Source: Saprospiraceae bacterium (GTDB lineage Bacteria; Bacteroidota; Bacteroidia; Chitinophagales; Saprospiraceae). From it: DNA of 48,691 bases. The stretch covers positions 1 through 48,691 of the forward strand of contig JADZFD010000029.1 of NCBI GenBank assembly GCA_020850225.1. Direction: 5' to 3'. The notes under the pieces were generated by a model. That model was given only the letters and a program-made list of their open reading frames with translations. It was not told where the DNA came from and ran no database searches. The position numbers and the translations under genes were made by a program. This document shows, in pieces, positions 8,190 through 18,500 of the stretch; the first letter of the stretch is position 1; the number at the start of each line of letters is the position of its first letter.

Positions 8190-10577
8190 ATGAAAGTATT
8201 GGAAATATATAATTCTATGGAATACGGACCTGCACCGGAAAGTAATAGTGAAAGCCTGGCTTTTTTAAAAAAATTCAACCACAAATTTCCATTGTTTATC
8301 AATGGACAATGGACAGAACCTGTATCCGGACAGTATTTTGAAAGTATCAATCCATCAACAAAGGAACATCTCGCTTCCATCTCTGAAGCAAATGCCAAGG
8401 ATGTGGATAATGCTGTTAGAGCTGCGAAAAAAGCACTCAAGGGGTGGACTGAGTTGGGAGGACACGGCAGGGCAAGATATTTATATGCTATAGCACGTCA
8501 AATACAAAAACATTCGAGATTGTTTTCAGTACTTGAATCTATGGATAATGGTAAACCAATCCGTGAAACGAGAGATATTGACATACCGCTTGTTGCGCGT
8601 CATTTTTATCATCACGCTGGTTGGGCACAACTCATGGATACCGAAATGGGTGATTATAAAGAATTGGGAGTAGTAGGACAGATTATACCCTGGAATTTTC
8701 CATTATTGATGCTTTCATGGAAAATAGCTCCGGCTCTGGCAATGGGTAATACTGTCGTTCTGAAGCCAGCTGAATATACTTCTTTGACAGCTCTGCTATT
8801 TGCGGAGATATGTCACAATGTGGGCTTACCTGATGGTGTGGTCAATATTATCACAGGTCATGGTTCTGCAGGTGAAGCAATCGTCAATCACCCGGATATT
8901 GCGAAAATTGCTTTTACAGGTTCAACAGAAGTAGGTAAGATTATCAGAAAGGCTACTGCTGGTACAGGTAAGAAGATATCACTTGAGTTAGGTGGCAAAT
9001 CACCGTTTATTGTATTTGACGACGCTGATTTGGATAGCGTTGTTGAAGGTATAGTTGATGCAATCTGGTTCAATCAGGGACAAGTATGCTGTGCAGGTTC
9101 AAGATTGATCGTACAGGAAAGTATAGCTGACCGGCTGTATGATAAGATAAGGGCAAGAATGGAGACACTGAGAGTAGGGAATTCCCTGGATAAAAGTGTC
9201 GATATCGGAGCAATTGTTGCACCTGTACAGCTAAAAACAATTGAAGATTTGGTTCAACAAGGCAAGGATGAAGGTAATATCTGCTGGCAACCATCGTGGG
9301 CATGTCCGTTGGAAGGGTATTTTTATCCGCCTACATTATTTACCAATGTTGCACCATCATCAGTTATTGCTCAGGAAGAGATATTTGGACCTGTACTGGT
9401 AGCTATGACATTCAGATCTCATACTGAAGCTGTTAAACTGGCAAACAATACCAGGTATGGCCTGGCAGCAAGCCTGTGGACTGAAGACATTAATCTTGCA
9501 CTGGATATAGCTCCTAAGATTAAGGCTGGAACAGTCTGGATCAACTGTTCCAATGTTTTTGATGCGGCATCCGGCTTCGGTGGGTACAGGGAATCCGGTT
9601 TTGGCAGGGAAGGCGGCAAGGAAGGACTGTATGAGTATGTTAAACTTAAAACTGAAGCCGATTTTAAATCCAAACCACTTCAGTTAAAGACATTTGCTCC
9701 TGTTAAATCTCCCAATACATCCGGTATTCCCATAATTGACCGTACTCCAAAACTGTACATAGGAAGTAAACAGGTACGTCCGGACGGAGGCAATAGTCTG
9801 ATTATTTCGGATACATTCGGAAACCAGGTTGGTGAAGTGCCGAAAGGAAACAGAAAGGATGTCCGTAATGCAGTAGAAGCGGCACATGCAGGTACAAACT
9901 GGGGCAATATGACAGGTCACGCACGTGCACAAGTATTATATTTCATAGCTGAAAACCTTGCAGTCCGTACTGCAGAGTTTGCTGCGAGAATCGTTCAAAC
10001 TACCAATGTTGATATGGATGAGGCGACAAAAGAAGTTGAAAAATCCATCGAAAGGATTTATTATTATGCTGCCAGAGCTGATAAATATGATGGCAATGTG
10101 CATAATACGATTCAACGCAATGTAACATTGGCTATGCCCGAAAAAATAGGAGTAATGGCCATAGTTTGTCCAGAGGAAATGAGTTTGCTTGGATTTATAT
10201 CAACAGTAATACCAGCTCTTTCTATGGGTAATAATATAATTGCTGTACCGTCAGAAAAATTTCCTTTGATAGCATTGGATTTTTACCAAATCCTGGAGAC
10301 TTCAGATGTGCCTGCTGGCACGTTCAATATTATTTCAGGTGTAAAAGATGAATTAACTGATGTACTTGCCAAACACGATGATGTGGATGGAATTTGGTAT
10401 TTTGGAACCGAAATTGGTAGTAAACAAGTTGAATTGCTATCAACGGATAATCTAAAACGCACCTGGGTGAATTATGGTAAATATCGTGACTGGTATGATG
10501 ATAAACAAAGTCAGGGCGATACTTTTCTGCGACACGCAACAGAAATCAAAAATATTTGGATTCCTTATGGTGTGTAA
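8190..10577 (+). CDS. ALDH16-type two-domain aldehyde dehydrogenase
   Basis: A 795-residue fusion of two aldehyde dehydrogenase domains. The first (about 30-500) is complete: the oxyanion asparagine in 'PWNF' (N169), the NAD-site 'FTGSTEVGK', the general base in 'LELGGK' (E266) and the catalytic cysteine in 'GQVCCAGSR' (C300). The second (about 520-795) keeps the fold ('LYIGSKQVRPDGG', 'PEKIGVMAIVCPEE') but has no GQxC nucleophile, so it is a pseudoenzyme domain. The N-terminal 'MEYGPAPES' and this architecture match the ALDH16 family. Its place directly after deoC suggests it oxidises the acetaldehyde released by deoxyribose-phosphate cleavage; this role is inferred from context. Last gene of the operon. 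Confidence 0.9.
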   Translation: MKVLEIYNSMEYGPAPESNSESLAFLKKFNHKFPLFINGQWTEPVSGQYFESINPSTKEHLASISEANAKDVDNAVRAAKKALKGWTELGGHGRARYLYAIARQIQKHSRLFSVLESMDNGKPIRETRDIDIPLVARHFYHHAGWAQLMDTEMGDYKELGVVGQIIPWNFPLLMLSWKIAPALAMGNTVVLKPAEYTSLTALLFAEICHNVGLPDGVVNIITGHGSAGEAIVNHPDIAKIAFTGSTEVGKIIRKATAGTGKKISLELGGKSPFIVFDDADLDSVVEGIVDAIWFNQGQVCCAGSRLIVQESIADRLYDKIRARMETLRVGNSLDKSVDIGAIVAPVQLKTIEDLVQQGKDEGNICWQPSWACPLEGYFYPPTLFTNVAPSSVIAQEEIFGPVLVAMTFRSHTEAVKLANNTRYGLAASLWTEDINLALDIAPKIKAGTVWINCSNVFDAASGFGGYRESGFGREGGKEGLYEYVKLKTEADFKSKPLQLKTFAPVKSPNTSGIPIIDRTPKLYIGSKQVRPDGGNSLIISDTFGNQVGEVPKGNRKDVRNAVEAAHAGTNWGNMTGHARAQVLYFIAENLAVRTAEFAARIVQTTNVDMDEATKEVEKSIERIYYYAARADKYDGNVHNTIQRNVTLAMPEKIGVMAIVCPEEMSLLGFISTVIPALSMGNNIIAVPSEKFPLIALDFYQILETSDVPAGTFNIISGVKDELTDVLAKHDDVDGIWYFGTEIGSKQVELLSTDNLKRTWVNYGKYRDWYDDKQSQGDTFLRHATEIKNIWIPYGV

Positions 10578-10651
10578 ATCAGATTGTTACAGAAAGTATA
10601 AAGTCGATAAAGTATTCAATATGAAGTAATAGTTTTCTATAATTCTTATAG

Positions 10652-11386
10652 TTATTCAATCAGATCATTTGAAATTTTGGTTAAAATGAATGTTTTTTGA
10701 CCAGATTTATCATGCCATATTAGGTTTTCCTTGTCTAATGTATAAATATTTCCATGAGCATCCTGATATGTATTGGTATCCGGTATCTTATTATAATCTG
10801 TCCATTTCATATTATCCGTAAACCGGGCTTTTATACCTTCTCTCGTTTCTGTGACATACACCTTTTGTGCAATGTTTTTCACTGACCACGTACCTTCTAC
10901 ATGCATTATGCTGCTAACTGAAGCAGGAACGCTTTCAGGCTGAATTGCTACGTCTTGGCCATAATTTTGAGATACACCAGGATTCTTATTTGTGTCATAT
11001 AAATATCCGAAATCCTTTTCATTATTGTTGATGTTTTCGTAATCTCCACGTTGATATGCAGGTTTATGTTTATAATCCCTGTCAGTTGTATAAAATGTAA
11101 GTCTTGCTCTGTTCCTTCTTGCTGTATAGACAAGTTTATCCTGATTTATGGTAAGTTCATTTCCGTTATTGTCTCTGAATTTGTATTTTTTGATTCGTTT
11201 AAACCAGTTTTTACTGTCAATCTTGTATAGCCCTGTCACATACATACCATTGGGACGATATTGCGTACTTATCGTAATACCTGTGTAGGGATTGTACCAG
11301 GTTTCACGTGCTGCAGCATCGAGATAAATTGATCCGGTCAGCATCAGCAATGCGCTGAAGAATATTTGTAAAAATCGTGCTCTCAT
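10652..11386 (-). CDS. Secreted protein of unknown function
   Basis: A 244-residue protein with an N-terminal signal peptide (hydrophobic 'FLQIFFSALLMLTGSIYL', cleavage near 'DAAA'). The mature part is rich in Tyr, Asn, Lys and Arg. It has two similar-looking beta-rich parts: one near 30-105 ('ETWYNPYTGITIS', 'KKYKFRDNNGNELTI') and one near 165-240 ('GTWSVKNIAQKVYV', 'YQDAHGNIYTLDKENLIWH'). Both read like small barrel domains around a 'D-x-N/H-G-N' turn. I do not recognise the family. It stands alone, convergent with the deo operon and downstream of the SDR gene by 134 bp. Confidence 0.65.
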   Translation of the reverse strand: MRARFLQIFFSALLMLTGSIYLDAAARETWYNPYTGITISTQYRPNGMYVTGLYKIDSKNWFKRIKKYKFRDNNGNELTINQDKLVYTARRNRARLTFYTTDRDYKHKPAYQRGDYENINNNEKDFGYLYDTNKNPGVSQNYGQDVAIQPESVPASVSSIMHVEGTWSVKNIAQKVYVTETREGIKARFTDNMKWTDYNKIPDTNTYQDAHGNIYTLDKENLIWHDKSGQKTFILTKISNDLIE

Positions 11387-11520
11387 AACTAAAAGTTTTA
11401 TAACTAACAGACTGTTTATAAGAACAAAAGTTTATTAAGATTTTCCTAAAATTATGTATCAACTGGTACAAATATTTGTAAAACCCATTATTAACGGTGA
11501 TTGATGTCAGAGCAAACCCA

Positions 11521-12375
11521 TCAAACAGGCCTGTAATTGTCTTTTTTAGACAGTGTTTTATGTACCATTTTGTCAACGAATTTATCGGGCAGGTAGGCTG
11601 ACATCAGCTTGAATAAAAATGGTTTCTTATGTACCAGATACCTGGTTTTTGGACTTCCGGCTACCAGAATTTTATCGATAATATCAGTAATAACTTTGAC
11701 AGGAAGTGCACTTTTATCAGAATTTTCAATCATCTTGTCAGCTGAAGACAAAATATCACCATAGGGTGTATCCAGAAACTTATCTAATTGTCCCAAATTC
11801 TTGCGCCATATTTCCGTTTTAATCGGACCTGGTTCGATAGCTGATACCTGTATGCCGAAACGGTATAATTCTCTTCTGTAAACATCTATCATACTTTCAA
11901 GCGCATGCTTGGATATGCAATATGATCCATTGAAAGGAGCATTGAATAAACCTGAAACAGAAGATATAAAGATGATTTTACCAGGGTTATATTGAGTGTC
12001 CGATCCCAGGTAGGGTAGAAGCATGTTGGTGACTCTCCTGACAGCCAGCACGTTCACGTCCATCTGATATGTGAAGTCCTGTTCACTCAAATACTCAAGC
12101 GGACCAGGTACTGCAATTCCTGCATTGTTGATTAGACATGCAAGACCATTTTTTTGTAGTATCGGATAAATGGATTCAATTTGTGTATGTGTCTTAATCT
12201 GATCTGTAACGTCAAATTCAAGTATATGAACTTTGCTTCCAAACTCATTGCTGAGTCGCAGTGCATCCGATGCATTTCTGACGCTGCCAATTACAAAGTA
12301 TCCTGTTTCAGTGAGTCTTTTCAATGTAGCATATCCTATACCCGTAGATACTCCTGTGATAAAAACTACTTTCAT
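11521..12375 (-). CDS. Short-chain dehydrogenase/reductase
   Basis: A 284-residue classical SDR. The nucleotide motif 'TGVSTGIGYATL' is at the N-terminus, 'NNAGIAVPG' near residue 90, the catalytic serine in 'FISSVSG' and the Y-x3-K pair in 'YCISKHALE'. The C-terminal tail is longer than minimal SDRs and resembles the retinol/steroid dehydrogenase-like type ('TRYLVHKKPFLFKLMSAYLPD'). The substrate cannot be predicted. It follows gpsA by 19 bp and is probably co-transcribed with yidC-gpsA, suggesting a role in membrane lipid or envelope metabolism, but that is inference only. Confidence 0.85.
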   Translation of the reverse strand: MKVVFITGVSTGIGYATLKRLTETGYFVIGSVRNASDALRLSNEFGSKVHILEFDVTDQIKTHTQIESIYPILQKNGLACLINNAGIAVPGPLEYLSEQDFTYQMDVNVLAVRRVTNMLLPYLGSDTQYNPGKIIFISSVSGLFNAPFNGSYCISKHALESMIDVYRRELYRFGIQVSAIEPGPIKTEIWRKNLGQLDKFLDTPYGDILSSADKMIENSDKSALPVKVITDIIDKILVAGSPKTRYLVHKKPFLFKLMSAYLPDKFVDKMVHKTLSKKDNYRPV

Positions 12376-12394
12376 ATTTAAATTATTTCAATTT

Positions 12395-13435
12395 TTAAAG
12401 ATAGTCAACATCCACAGCATAAGCATCATTCATCAGAAATTCAAGTCCACGTGTCATATCAAATCCTTCAAAAATGACCTTGTGCAATACAGTGACAATA
12501 GGTAGATTCAGATTTTCATTCTTAGCCAGTTGATTGATGATTTTAAGTGTCCTGACACCTTCAACAACTTCGGTGGAAGTAGCCATAATATGATCGTAGG
12601 CTTCTCCTCCGGCAAATCTCTTTCCAAAGGTATAATTTCTGCTGTCATCACTGGTCGCTGTAGCTATCAGATCACCTATACCCGCTACTCCCAAATATGC
12701 TGCTCCGCTGGTTCCCATAGCAGTACCAAAGTAGATCATCTCTCTGAGTCCACGGGTGATAAGCAATGATTGCATGTTTTTGCCCATGCCCATTCCGGAT
12801 AATATACCGGATGCAACTGCAATAATGTTTTTGAATGAGCCTGAAATTTCTGCTGCTTTGAGGTCATGTGACCCGAATGCAAAGAATTTTTTGGAACTTA
12901 ATACAGTCTGACCCAGATGAATAACCTCATCAAATTCTGAAGCAATAACCGTAGCTGCCGGCTGACCGGATAATATCTCCTTTGCCAGATTAGGCCCCGA
13001 TATACAGCCTATACGGATGGTATTGCTTTCCTGACGGATCACCTCTGACATAGTACATATGTCTTTCTTACTGAAATTGAAATTATTCCAGTCATTTTCA
13101 CTAATCAGGCTGGCATCCAGCCCTTTTGTTCCGTGAATTATGATATGAGAAGGTTTCAGATATGGACAAAACTCCTTCATCATACTTCTGAATCCGGATG
13201 ACGGAATTACAGCGAAAATCAGTTCACACCGGGATGTTATTTCAGCTATGTCATTGGTTGCATAAGCACGTTCACTTATTTTCTGATTATGATAGTAATG
13301 GTGCTGATTGATAGAATCAACATGTTCCTGCTTGCGTGCATAAATGATAACATCGACATTTCGTGTCAGTATCTTTACTAAAGTGATGCCAAAACTACCG
13401 GCACCGATAATACCGACTGTTTTTAATTTTACCAT
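12395..13435 (-). CDS. gpsA: Glycerol-3-phosphate dehydrogenase (NAD(P)+)
   Basis: Reduces dihydroxyacetone phosphate to sn-glycerol-3-phosphate for phospholipid synthesis. It has 346 residues. The N-terminal dinucleotide-binding motif is 'GIIGAGSFGITL'; 'HGTKGLD', 'SGPNLAKE' and 'SFKNIIAVASGI' (with the catalytic lysine) follow, then the 'SRNYTFGKRFAGG' region in the C-terminal helical domain. It lies 17 bp from the end of yidC and 19 bp from the following SDR, so the three genes form a tight minus-strand operon. Confidence 0.94.
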   Translation of the reverse strand: MVKLKTVGIIGAGSFGITLVKILTRNVDVIIYARKQEHVDSINQHHYYHNQKISERAYATNDIAEITSRCELIFAVIPSSGFRSMMKEFCPYLKPSHIIIHGTKGLDASLISENDWNNFNFSKKDICTMSEVIRQESNTIRIGCISGPNLAKEILSGQPAATVIASEFDEVIHLGQTVLSSKKFFAFGSHDLKAAEISGSFKNIIAVASGILSGMGMGKNMQSLLITRGLREMIYFGTAMGTSGAAYLGVAGIGDLIATATSDDSRNYTFGKRFAGGEAYDHIMATSTEVVEGVRTLKIINQLAKNENLNLPIVTVLHKVIFEGFDMTRGLEFLMNDAYAVDVDYL

Positions 13436-13452
13436 ACCTCCGTGCGATGTAT

Positions 13453-15330
13453 TTATTTTTTACCTTTCTGCTCTTTCATGGCCTGTTGTTGTTTCATAGC
13501 CTCTTCAAGACGTTGCTGGAAATTGGATTTCTTTTTTGGTTTCGCTTTTTCTTTAAGGAGTTCTTCCCTTATTTTCTTTTCATCAAAAATATAATTCTTG
13601 GTTACAACAGTCTGGATTATATTGAATAAATTACTGAAGAACATATAACAGGTAAGACCTGATGCGTAATTATTGAAGAATCCCAAAAACATAACCGGCA
13701 TAATATACTGTACATACTTCATAGCCGGATTAGCAGACATATCCATATTCTGCATATTGTAATACGTATAAACAATCGTAGAAACAGTCCATAATAACGT
13801 AAACAAACTCACATGTGCTCCAAAAAATGGTATTTCAAAACCCATATAAAACATGACATCATATGAGGATAAATCCGTAGCCCAAAGAAAGGGTTCCTGC
13901 CTGAAGGTAATGGATGCCGGGAAAAACCGGAACAATGCATACCAGATAGGCATTTGAAGTACCATAGGAAGACAGCCACCAAAAGGACTCACGCCGAATT
14001 CACGGTATATTTTCATTGTCTCCATTTGCTGTTGCTGCATGTCGTTTTTATATTTCTCCTTTATCTGATTTATCTCAGGTTTCAGCGCTCCCATTTTAGC
14101 CTGTGAATGCAGCATCTTGTACATCAGCGGATACAGTGCCATTTTGATAAGGAATATCAGAAGTATAATTACAATACCCTTACTGCCTATATATTCTGAC
14201 AGAAAATCAAAGAAAGGACGTATCACCCATCTGTTGATCGTACCAAAAATACTTGAACCGAATGGTATGATATTCTCCAGATCAACTTTGAATGAGCGTA
14301 ATTTATCAAACTCATTGGGACCGATATACATAGTCATGTCAAACTGACTGTTATCCCAGTTATCAACGGGTACTTCTACTACGGATGTGGTGATTTTTGT
14401 GTATGCGCTTTTTTTAAGATCGGTCATTTGTGTGGACATCACACCGTTGAAAAAAGACTTGTCTTTGGCAATGATTGATGAGTTGAAAAATTGATTGGTG
14501 TGAGAAAACCAGTGTATATCCTTTACATCCAGTTTTTCAGTGTCATCACTGACACAACTGCAGTAATCCGTTTTCTTTGAATTTTCTTTAAAGTAAACTG
14601 TGGAATAATTTTGTTCAAACTTATCTCCTCTTTCATATTTGCTAAGGTGATTGAGCCACGTAAACTGAACAGACGGATGATTGGTACCAATGGCTTTTGC
14701 CAGATTACTGGTTTTGATGGAATAATTGACTACATAGTCATTGGGATCCAGTGTATATTGCTGCTCAAAATATCCACCGTTGTCTGTAGGTGCCCTGAAT
14801 GTAACTGTATTTTGACTGGTTGTGGTCTGGAAGTATAAATCAGCAGTATTTACCTGTTTGCTCAGCGCATTGTCGACTGGAATATTGTAATCAAACCTGT
14901 TACCGGGCTGATTGAGCATTTTGATTAATTCCTTACTTTCGTTGTGGCTACTGTCTGTTACAGTCTTATAGTGATGTTTGAGCAGAACTTCCTTTATTTT
15001 TCCGCCTTTACTTGAAAAAGTGACTTTAATATTTTCATTTTCAAGAACGGGATTTTCTTCATTTCCTGAAGCTGCTGCTGCAAATGAACCAAATCTTACT
15101 TTGTTTTCAGAACTAACTGAAGCAGAATCATTGGGAATATCTGAAGCAGAAGCTGATTGAAGTGTGTCGGCTGTTGTTAACCGGGTATTTATAACGGTGT
15201 CTTGTTGTAGAACGGCTTCTTGTTTCTCCTTCGCTTTTCTTAGTTCCTCTTCGCTGGGCTTCATGAAATACGTCCATGCGAAAAACAACAACATAATCAC
15301 TAAAATACCTGTAAATTGTTGACGGTCCAT
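13453..15330 (-). CDS. yidC: Membrane protein insertase YidC
   Basis: Inserts and folds inner-membrane proteins, alone or with SecYEG. The start is set at the ATG at 15330 ('MDRQQFTGILVIMLLFF'); a further-upstream TTG at 15357 is unlikely because it overlaps the -7 motif. The 625-residue product has an N-terminal membrane anchor, a large periplasmic beta domain (to about residue 350) and the conserved five-helix core with 'GSKGIVIILLIFLIKMALYPL', 'MQMPIWYALFRFF'-like and 'GLTCYMFFSNLFNI' segments. The C-terminal tail is strongly basic ('KAKPKKKSNFQQRL'), suited to ribosome contact. First gene of the yidC-gpsA-SDR operon. Confidence 0.95.
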   Translation of the reverse strand: MDRQQFTGILVIMLLFFAWTYFMKPSEEELRKAKEKQEAVLQQDTVINTRLTTADTLQSASASDIPNDSASVSSENKVRFGSFAAAASGNEENPVLENENIKVTFSSKGGKIKEVLLKHHYKTVTDSSHNESKELIKMLNQPGNRFDYNIPVDNALSKQVNTADLYFQTTTSQNTVTFRAPTDNGGYFEQQYTLDPNDYVVNYSIKTSNLAKAIGTNHPSVQFTWLNHLSKYERGDKFEQNYSTVYFKENSKKTDYCSCVSDDTEKLDVKDIHWFSHTNQFFNSSIIAKDKSFFNGVMSTQMTDLKKSAYTKITTSVVEVPVDNWDNSQFDMTMYIGPNEFDKLRSFKVDLENIIPFGSSIFGTINRWVIRPFFDFLSEYIGSKGIVIILLIFLIKMALYPLMYKMLHSQAKMGALKPEINQIKEKYKNDMQQQQMETMKIYREFGVSPFGGCLPMVLQMPIWYALFRFFPASITFRQEPFLWATDLSSYDVMFYMGFEIPFFGAHVSLFTLLWTVSTIVYTYYNMQNMDMSANPAMKYVQYIMPVMFLGFFNNYASGLTCYMFFSNLFNIIQTVVTKNYIFDEKKIREELLKEKAKPKKKSNFQQRLEEAMKQQQAMKEQKGKK

Positions 15331-15354
15331 TACTGCAATTTGTAAAATTAGCTG

Positions 15355-15362
15355 CAAATGTA
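15355..15362 (-). promoter_or_regulatory. Candidate -7 element for yidC
   Basis: The minus strand reads TACATTTG (TAnnTTTG), placing a start about 17 nt ahead of the ATG at 15330. No clear -33 TTG. Confidence 0.35.
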
Positions 15363-15554
15363 CGATTTAAATTTAATTTTTTACTATACGTGGACTATTT
15401 TAGAATGCAGGAGTTCAATGTCATCATATACTGTTGTACGAATATAATGCATGGATAAATCACAGATTGTGTTTTAAAAATACAGACTAGGCTAAAGACA
15501 ACAGATTTCAGCTAAACTACTTTTGTTTTTTTTGTTGTATATGGCTTAAGGAAA

Positions 15555-18500
15555 TTACATAACTGTGATTTTTCCTTGGATTACTGTATCTTTATAGTGG
15601 ATTTTATAAATATACATTCCTTTATTTAAAGAACCAACATCGAATTCGTCGTCCTCATTGCCATAGAATTGTTTAATAAGTATGCCTTGTAAATTGTATA
15701 AAGAGATAAGTGATTTTTCATGAATACCTTTTACGCGGAATTGATTGCGGACAGGATTTGGATAAACAATGATTTTTGTATTGTCTATATTATTATTTCC
15801 GGGAGTGTTGTGATTTTTAATAAAATAATCCAATGATGATTCATCCACGATTCCAAAGCTATGTTTTCCGGGCAGAGCTGTTCCTTTTAACGTCCCATTT
15901 GCATTCCTGAAAACTGCTGCTATCCAGTGAGGAAAATCCTTAGGTGTCAGATTGTAGTATTTTTCCAACTTTAGATTTATCTGCCACAGGTCATTATGGC
16001 CGGGCACTGGTGTCATCAAGCCGATATCATCGTCTTTTCCCCAGTTTCCTGTAATATGATTCCAATCAGAGCCTTTTGGGACTTGAGTTTCCTGGGTGAT
16101 GATCCCGGAATGCATATAAATCTTGTCCGCTCCTGCGAGTTCCTTATTGCCAGCGGCAGCATTATAAATTATCGTTACTTCGGAATTGTAATCAAAAGTA
16201 TCCGGGATAATCTGAAGTACCGGAATAGCAGAAAGAACGTCGAAATAAACGATTCTGTTTCTGTATCCAAAGCCATGTAATGTATTGTCTTCATTTCTGA
16301 ACCACATGCCTATGCTGTTGATTTCCTCGCCAGCCTGAATGTTGTAGTAAAATTGTGGTGATAAATCAATAGCCCATATTGAATCATTCTGTCTGTACAT
16401 TAGTCCAACACCATCGTCTTTCAGATTACCAACAATGTTTGTAAGATTCGAATTTCCATTTCCATTGAGTATCACACCCGAATGCATATAGATTTTTTCA
16501 GCATTTTTTAGTCCCCGGGTATCTCCCGGCCATGCTTTATTGACATTGAATTGTATATGTATGGTGTCTGTTGATGCAAATGGGTAGGGTGTTACGGTAA
16601 CCGGATTGTCATAAACAGCTACAACGCCATCAAAACCACTGCTTACCTTCCTGTTGGTATAAACACTCCATTGTCCGGTTTTTAACGGAATATCAGCTGT
16701 AACATTATCAATAAAAACTGAATCTCCGCTATAATAATTATACCACCATCCTTTTTCGGTAAATTCAGGATTGATAGTTGTGTTTCCCATACCGAAATTG
16801 CCGATAACGACTAAGTCTAAGTCATCGGTATCATAAACGAGCCGTCTTGTGTTTCCTGTGTGTTTGTGGTTGGTACGTGCTTTATACAGGTTGTCAGGGC
16901 CAATTAACTTTCTCAAATGCAGTAAGGACTGATACGTCGTGTAGATATACTGTCGCAGTGGATTTTGGTAGTATCCCAAAGAATTGTTGCCCCAAACGAG
17001 AGGCTTACGTCCTGTGCGGCCATTGTAATTGATGTCAATATCATAACCCAATTCATCAAATTGCCAGATCATTTTAAGTCCTGGTTGAAGGTATGTAAAT
17101 GCTGCCGCCATTTTGACCCGTTCAAACATATTCAGGGTGTCTTTAATATTATAAGATCCTGATGATTTACCTTCGGTAAGGCAGTGTTCTGCTATACGTC
17201 GTTCATCATGACTGTCATAAAAAGAGACGTGAGTAATATTGTCATGATTTGCGAAGGAACCGGTAGTATTCCCAATTGTCGCCGGAACAAAATCGTAGGA
17301 TTTGTTCCTCCACATTTTCATACCTGCAGCAGCCAACTGGGCTTCTTCACCTGCTGTTCCCCAATGTTCGAGAATAACATATGCATCTTTATGCTTACTC
17401 CATATTTTACCGGATATTCGCTTCAATATATTGATTCTCGATACATCATAACCGTCAATATTACCACCGGGTGCATAATTGGTAAATCCTTTGGTAAAGT
17501 CAAATCTGAACCCATCCAGATGAAATTCGTCCAGCCAGTAATCTGTTACATCATCAACAAATTGCTGTGTGTAGGCACTTTCGTGGTTAAAGTCGTATCC
17601 CCATTGATACTGCCCGACATAATCCCTGTTAAACCAAGGGTTGTTGGTCGCCGGTTTATCTCCGTCGAAGTACATCTGTACCATAGGACATTGTCCGAAT
17701 GCATGGTTCAGGACGATATCCATTATTACTGCCATTCCATTTTCATGAGCGGTTTCAACGAATCGTTTCAATGCTTGTTGTGTACCGTAATATTTGTCAA
17801 CAGCAAAGAAAAAAGATGGATTGTAGCCCCATGAATCATTACCTTCAAATTCATTAATGGGCATAAGTTCTATCGCGTTGACTCCCAATCGTTTTAAATA
17901 GGAAAGTGTGTCAGTCAGATCATTGTAGGAATGAGATCCGAGAAAATCCCGGATATGCAGTTCATATATAACGAGGTGGTTGACGTCAGGCCGTTTCCAG
18001 GATAATTCAGTCGCTGACCAGGAATAGGGTTGTTGTCCTGTGCGCAAAACAGAAGCAATACCCAGATCTTCACGCTTGTAATCTGGTAAACCAGGAAAAA
18101 CATCCTCTTCAATATATTTGTCATTTTTAGGGTCAGCTACCTGATGTGCATAGGGATCTGCAATTTTTAACTTACCGTCAATCCAGTATTGATAAACATA
18201 ATCCTTATCCGGTATCAGGTTGGTTATTTCTACCCAAAAATATTTACCATCCGGTGTTTTTTTCATCTGATAAGGGCTTTGAGCATTCCAATCAGAAAAG
18301 TCACCGACTACATATATAAATTGTTTTTCAGGTGCAATAAGCACCAATGTGACCTTACCCGGATCATTATTGTCATAATTTGCTCCTGGCTTCAGCCCAT
18401 CCGGTAAAGGAGCTATTGTTGTAGGATCAATAACAATAACATTGAAACTTTTATTCAATTCAAGTTCCTTTCCATCGACTGTTGCCTTAATTTGAATACC

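Noticed and set aside
17184-17834. A 216-codon open frame on the plus strand
   Set aside because: It lies wholly inside the catalytic part of the GH13 gene on the other strand. The translation has a cysteine- and isoleucine-rich composition without any family motif, while the minus-strand frame has all GH13 motifs.
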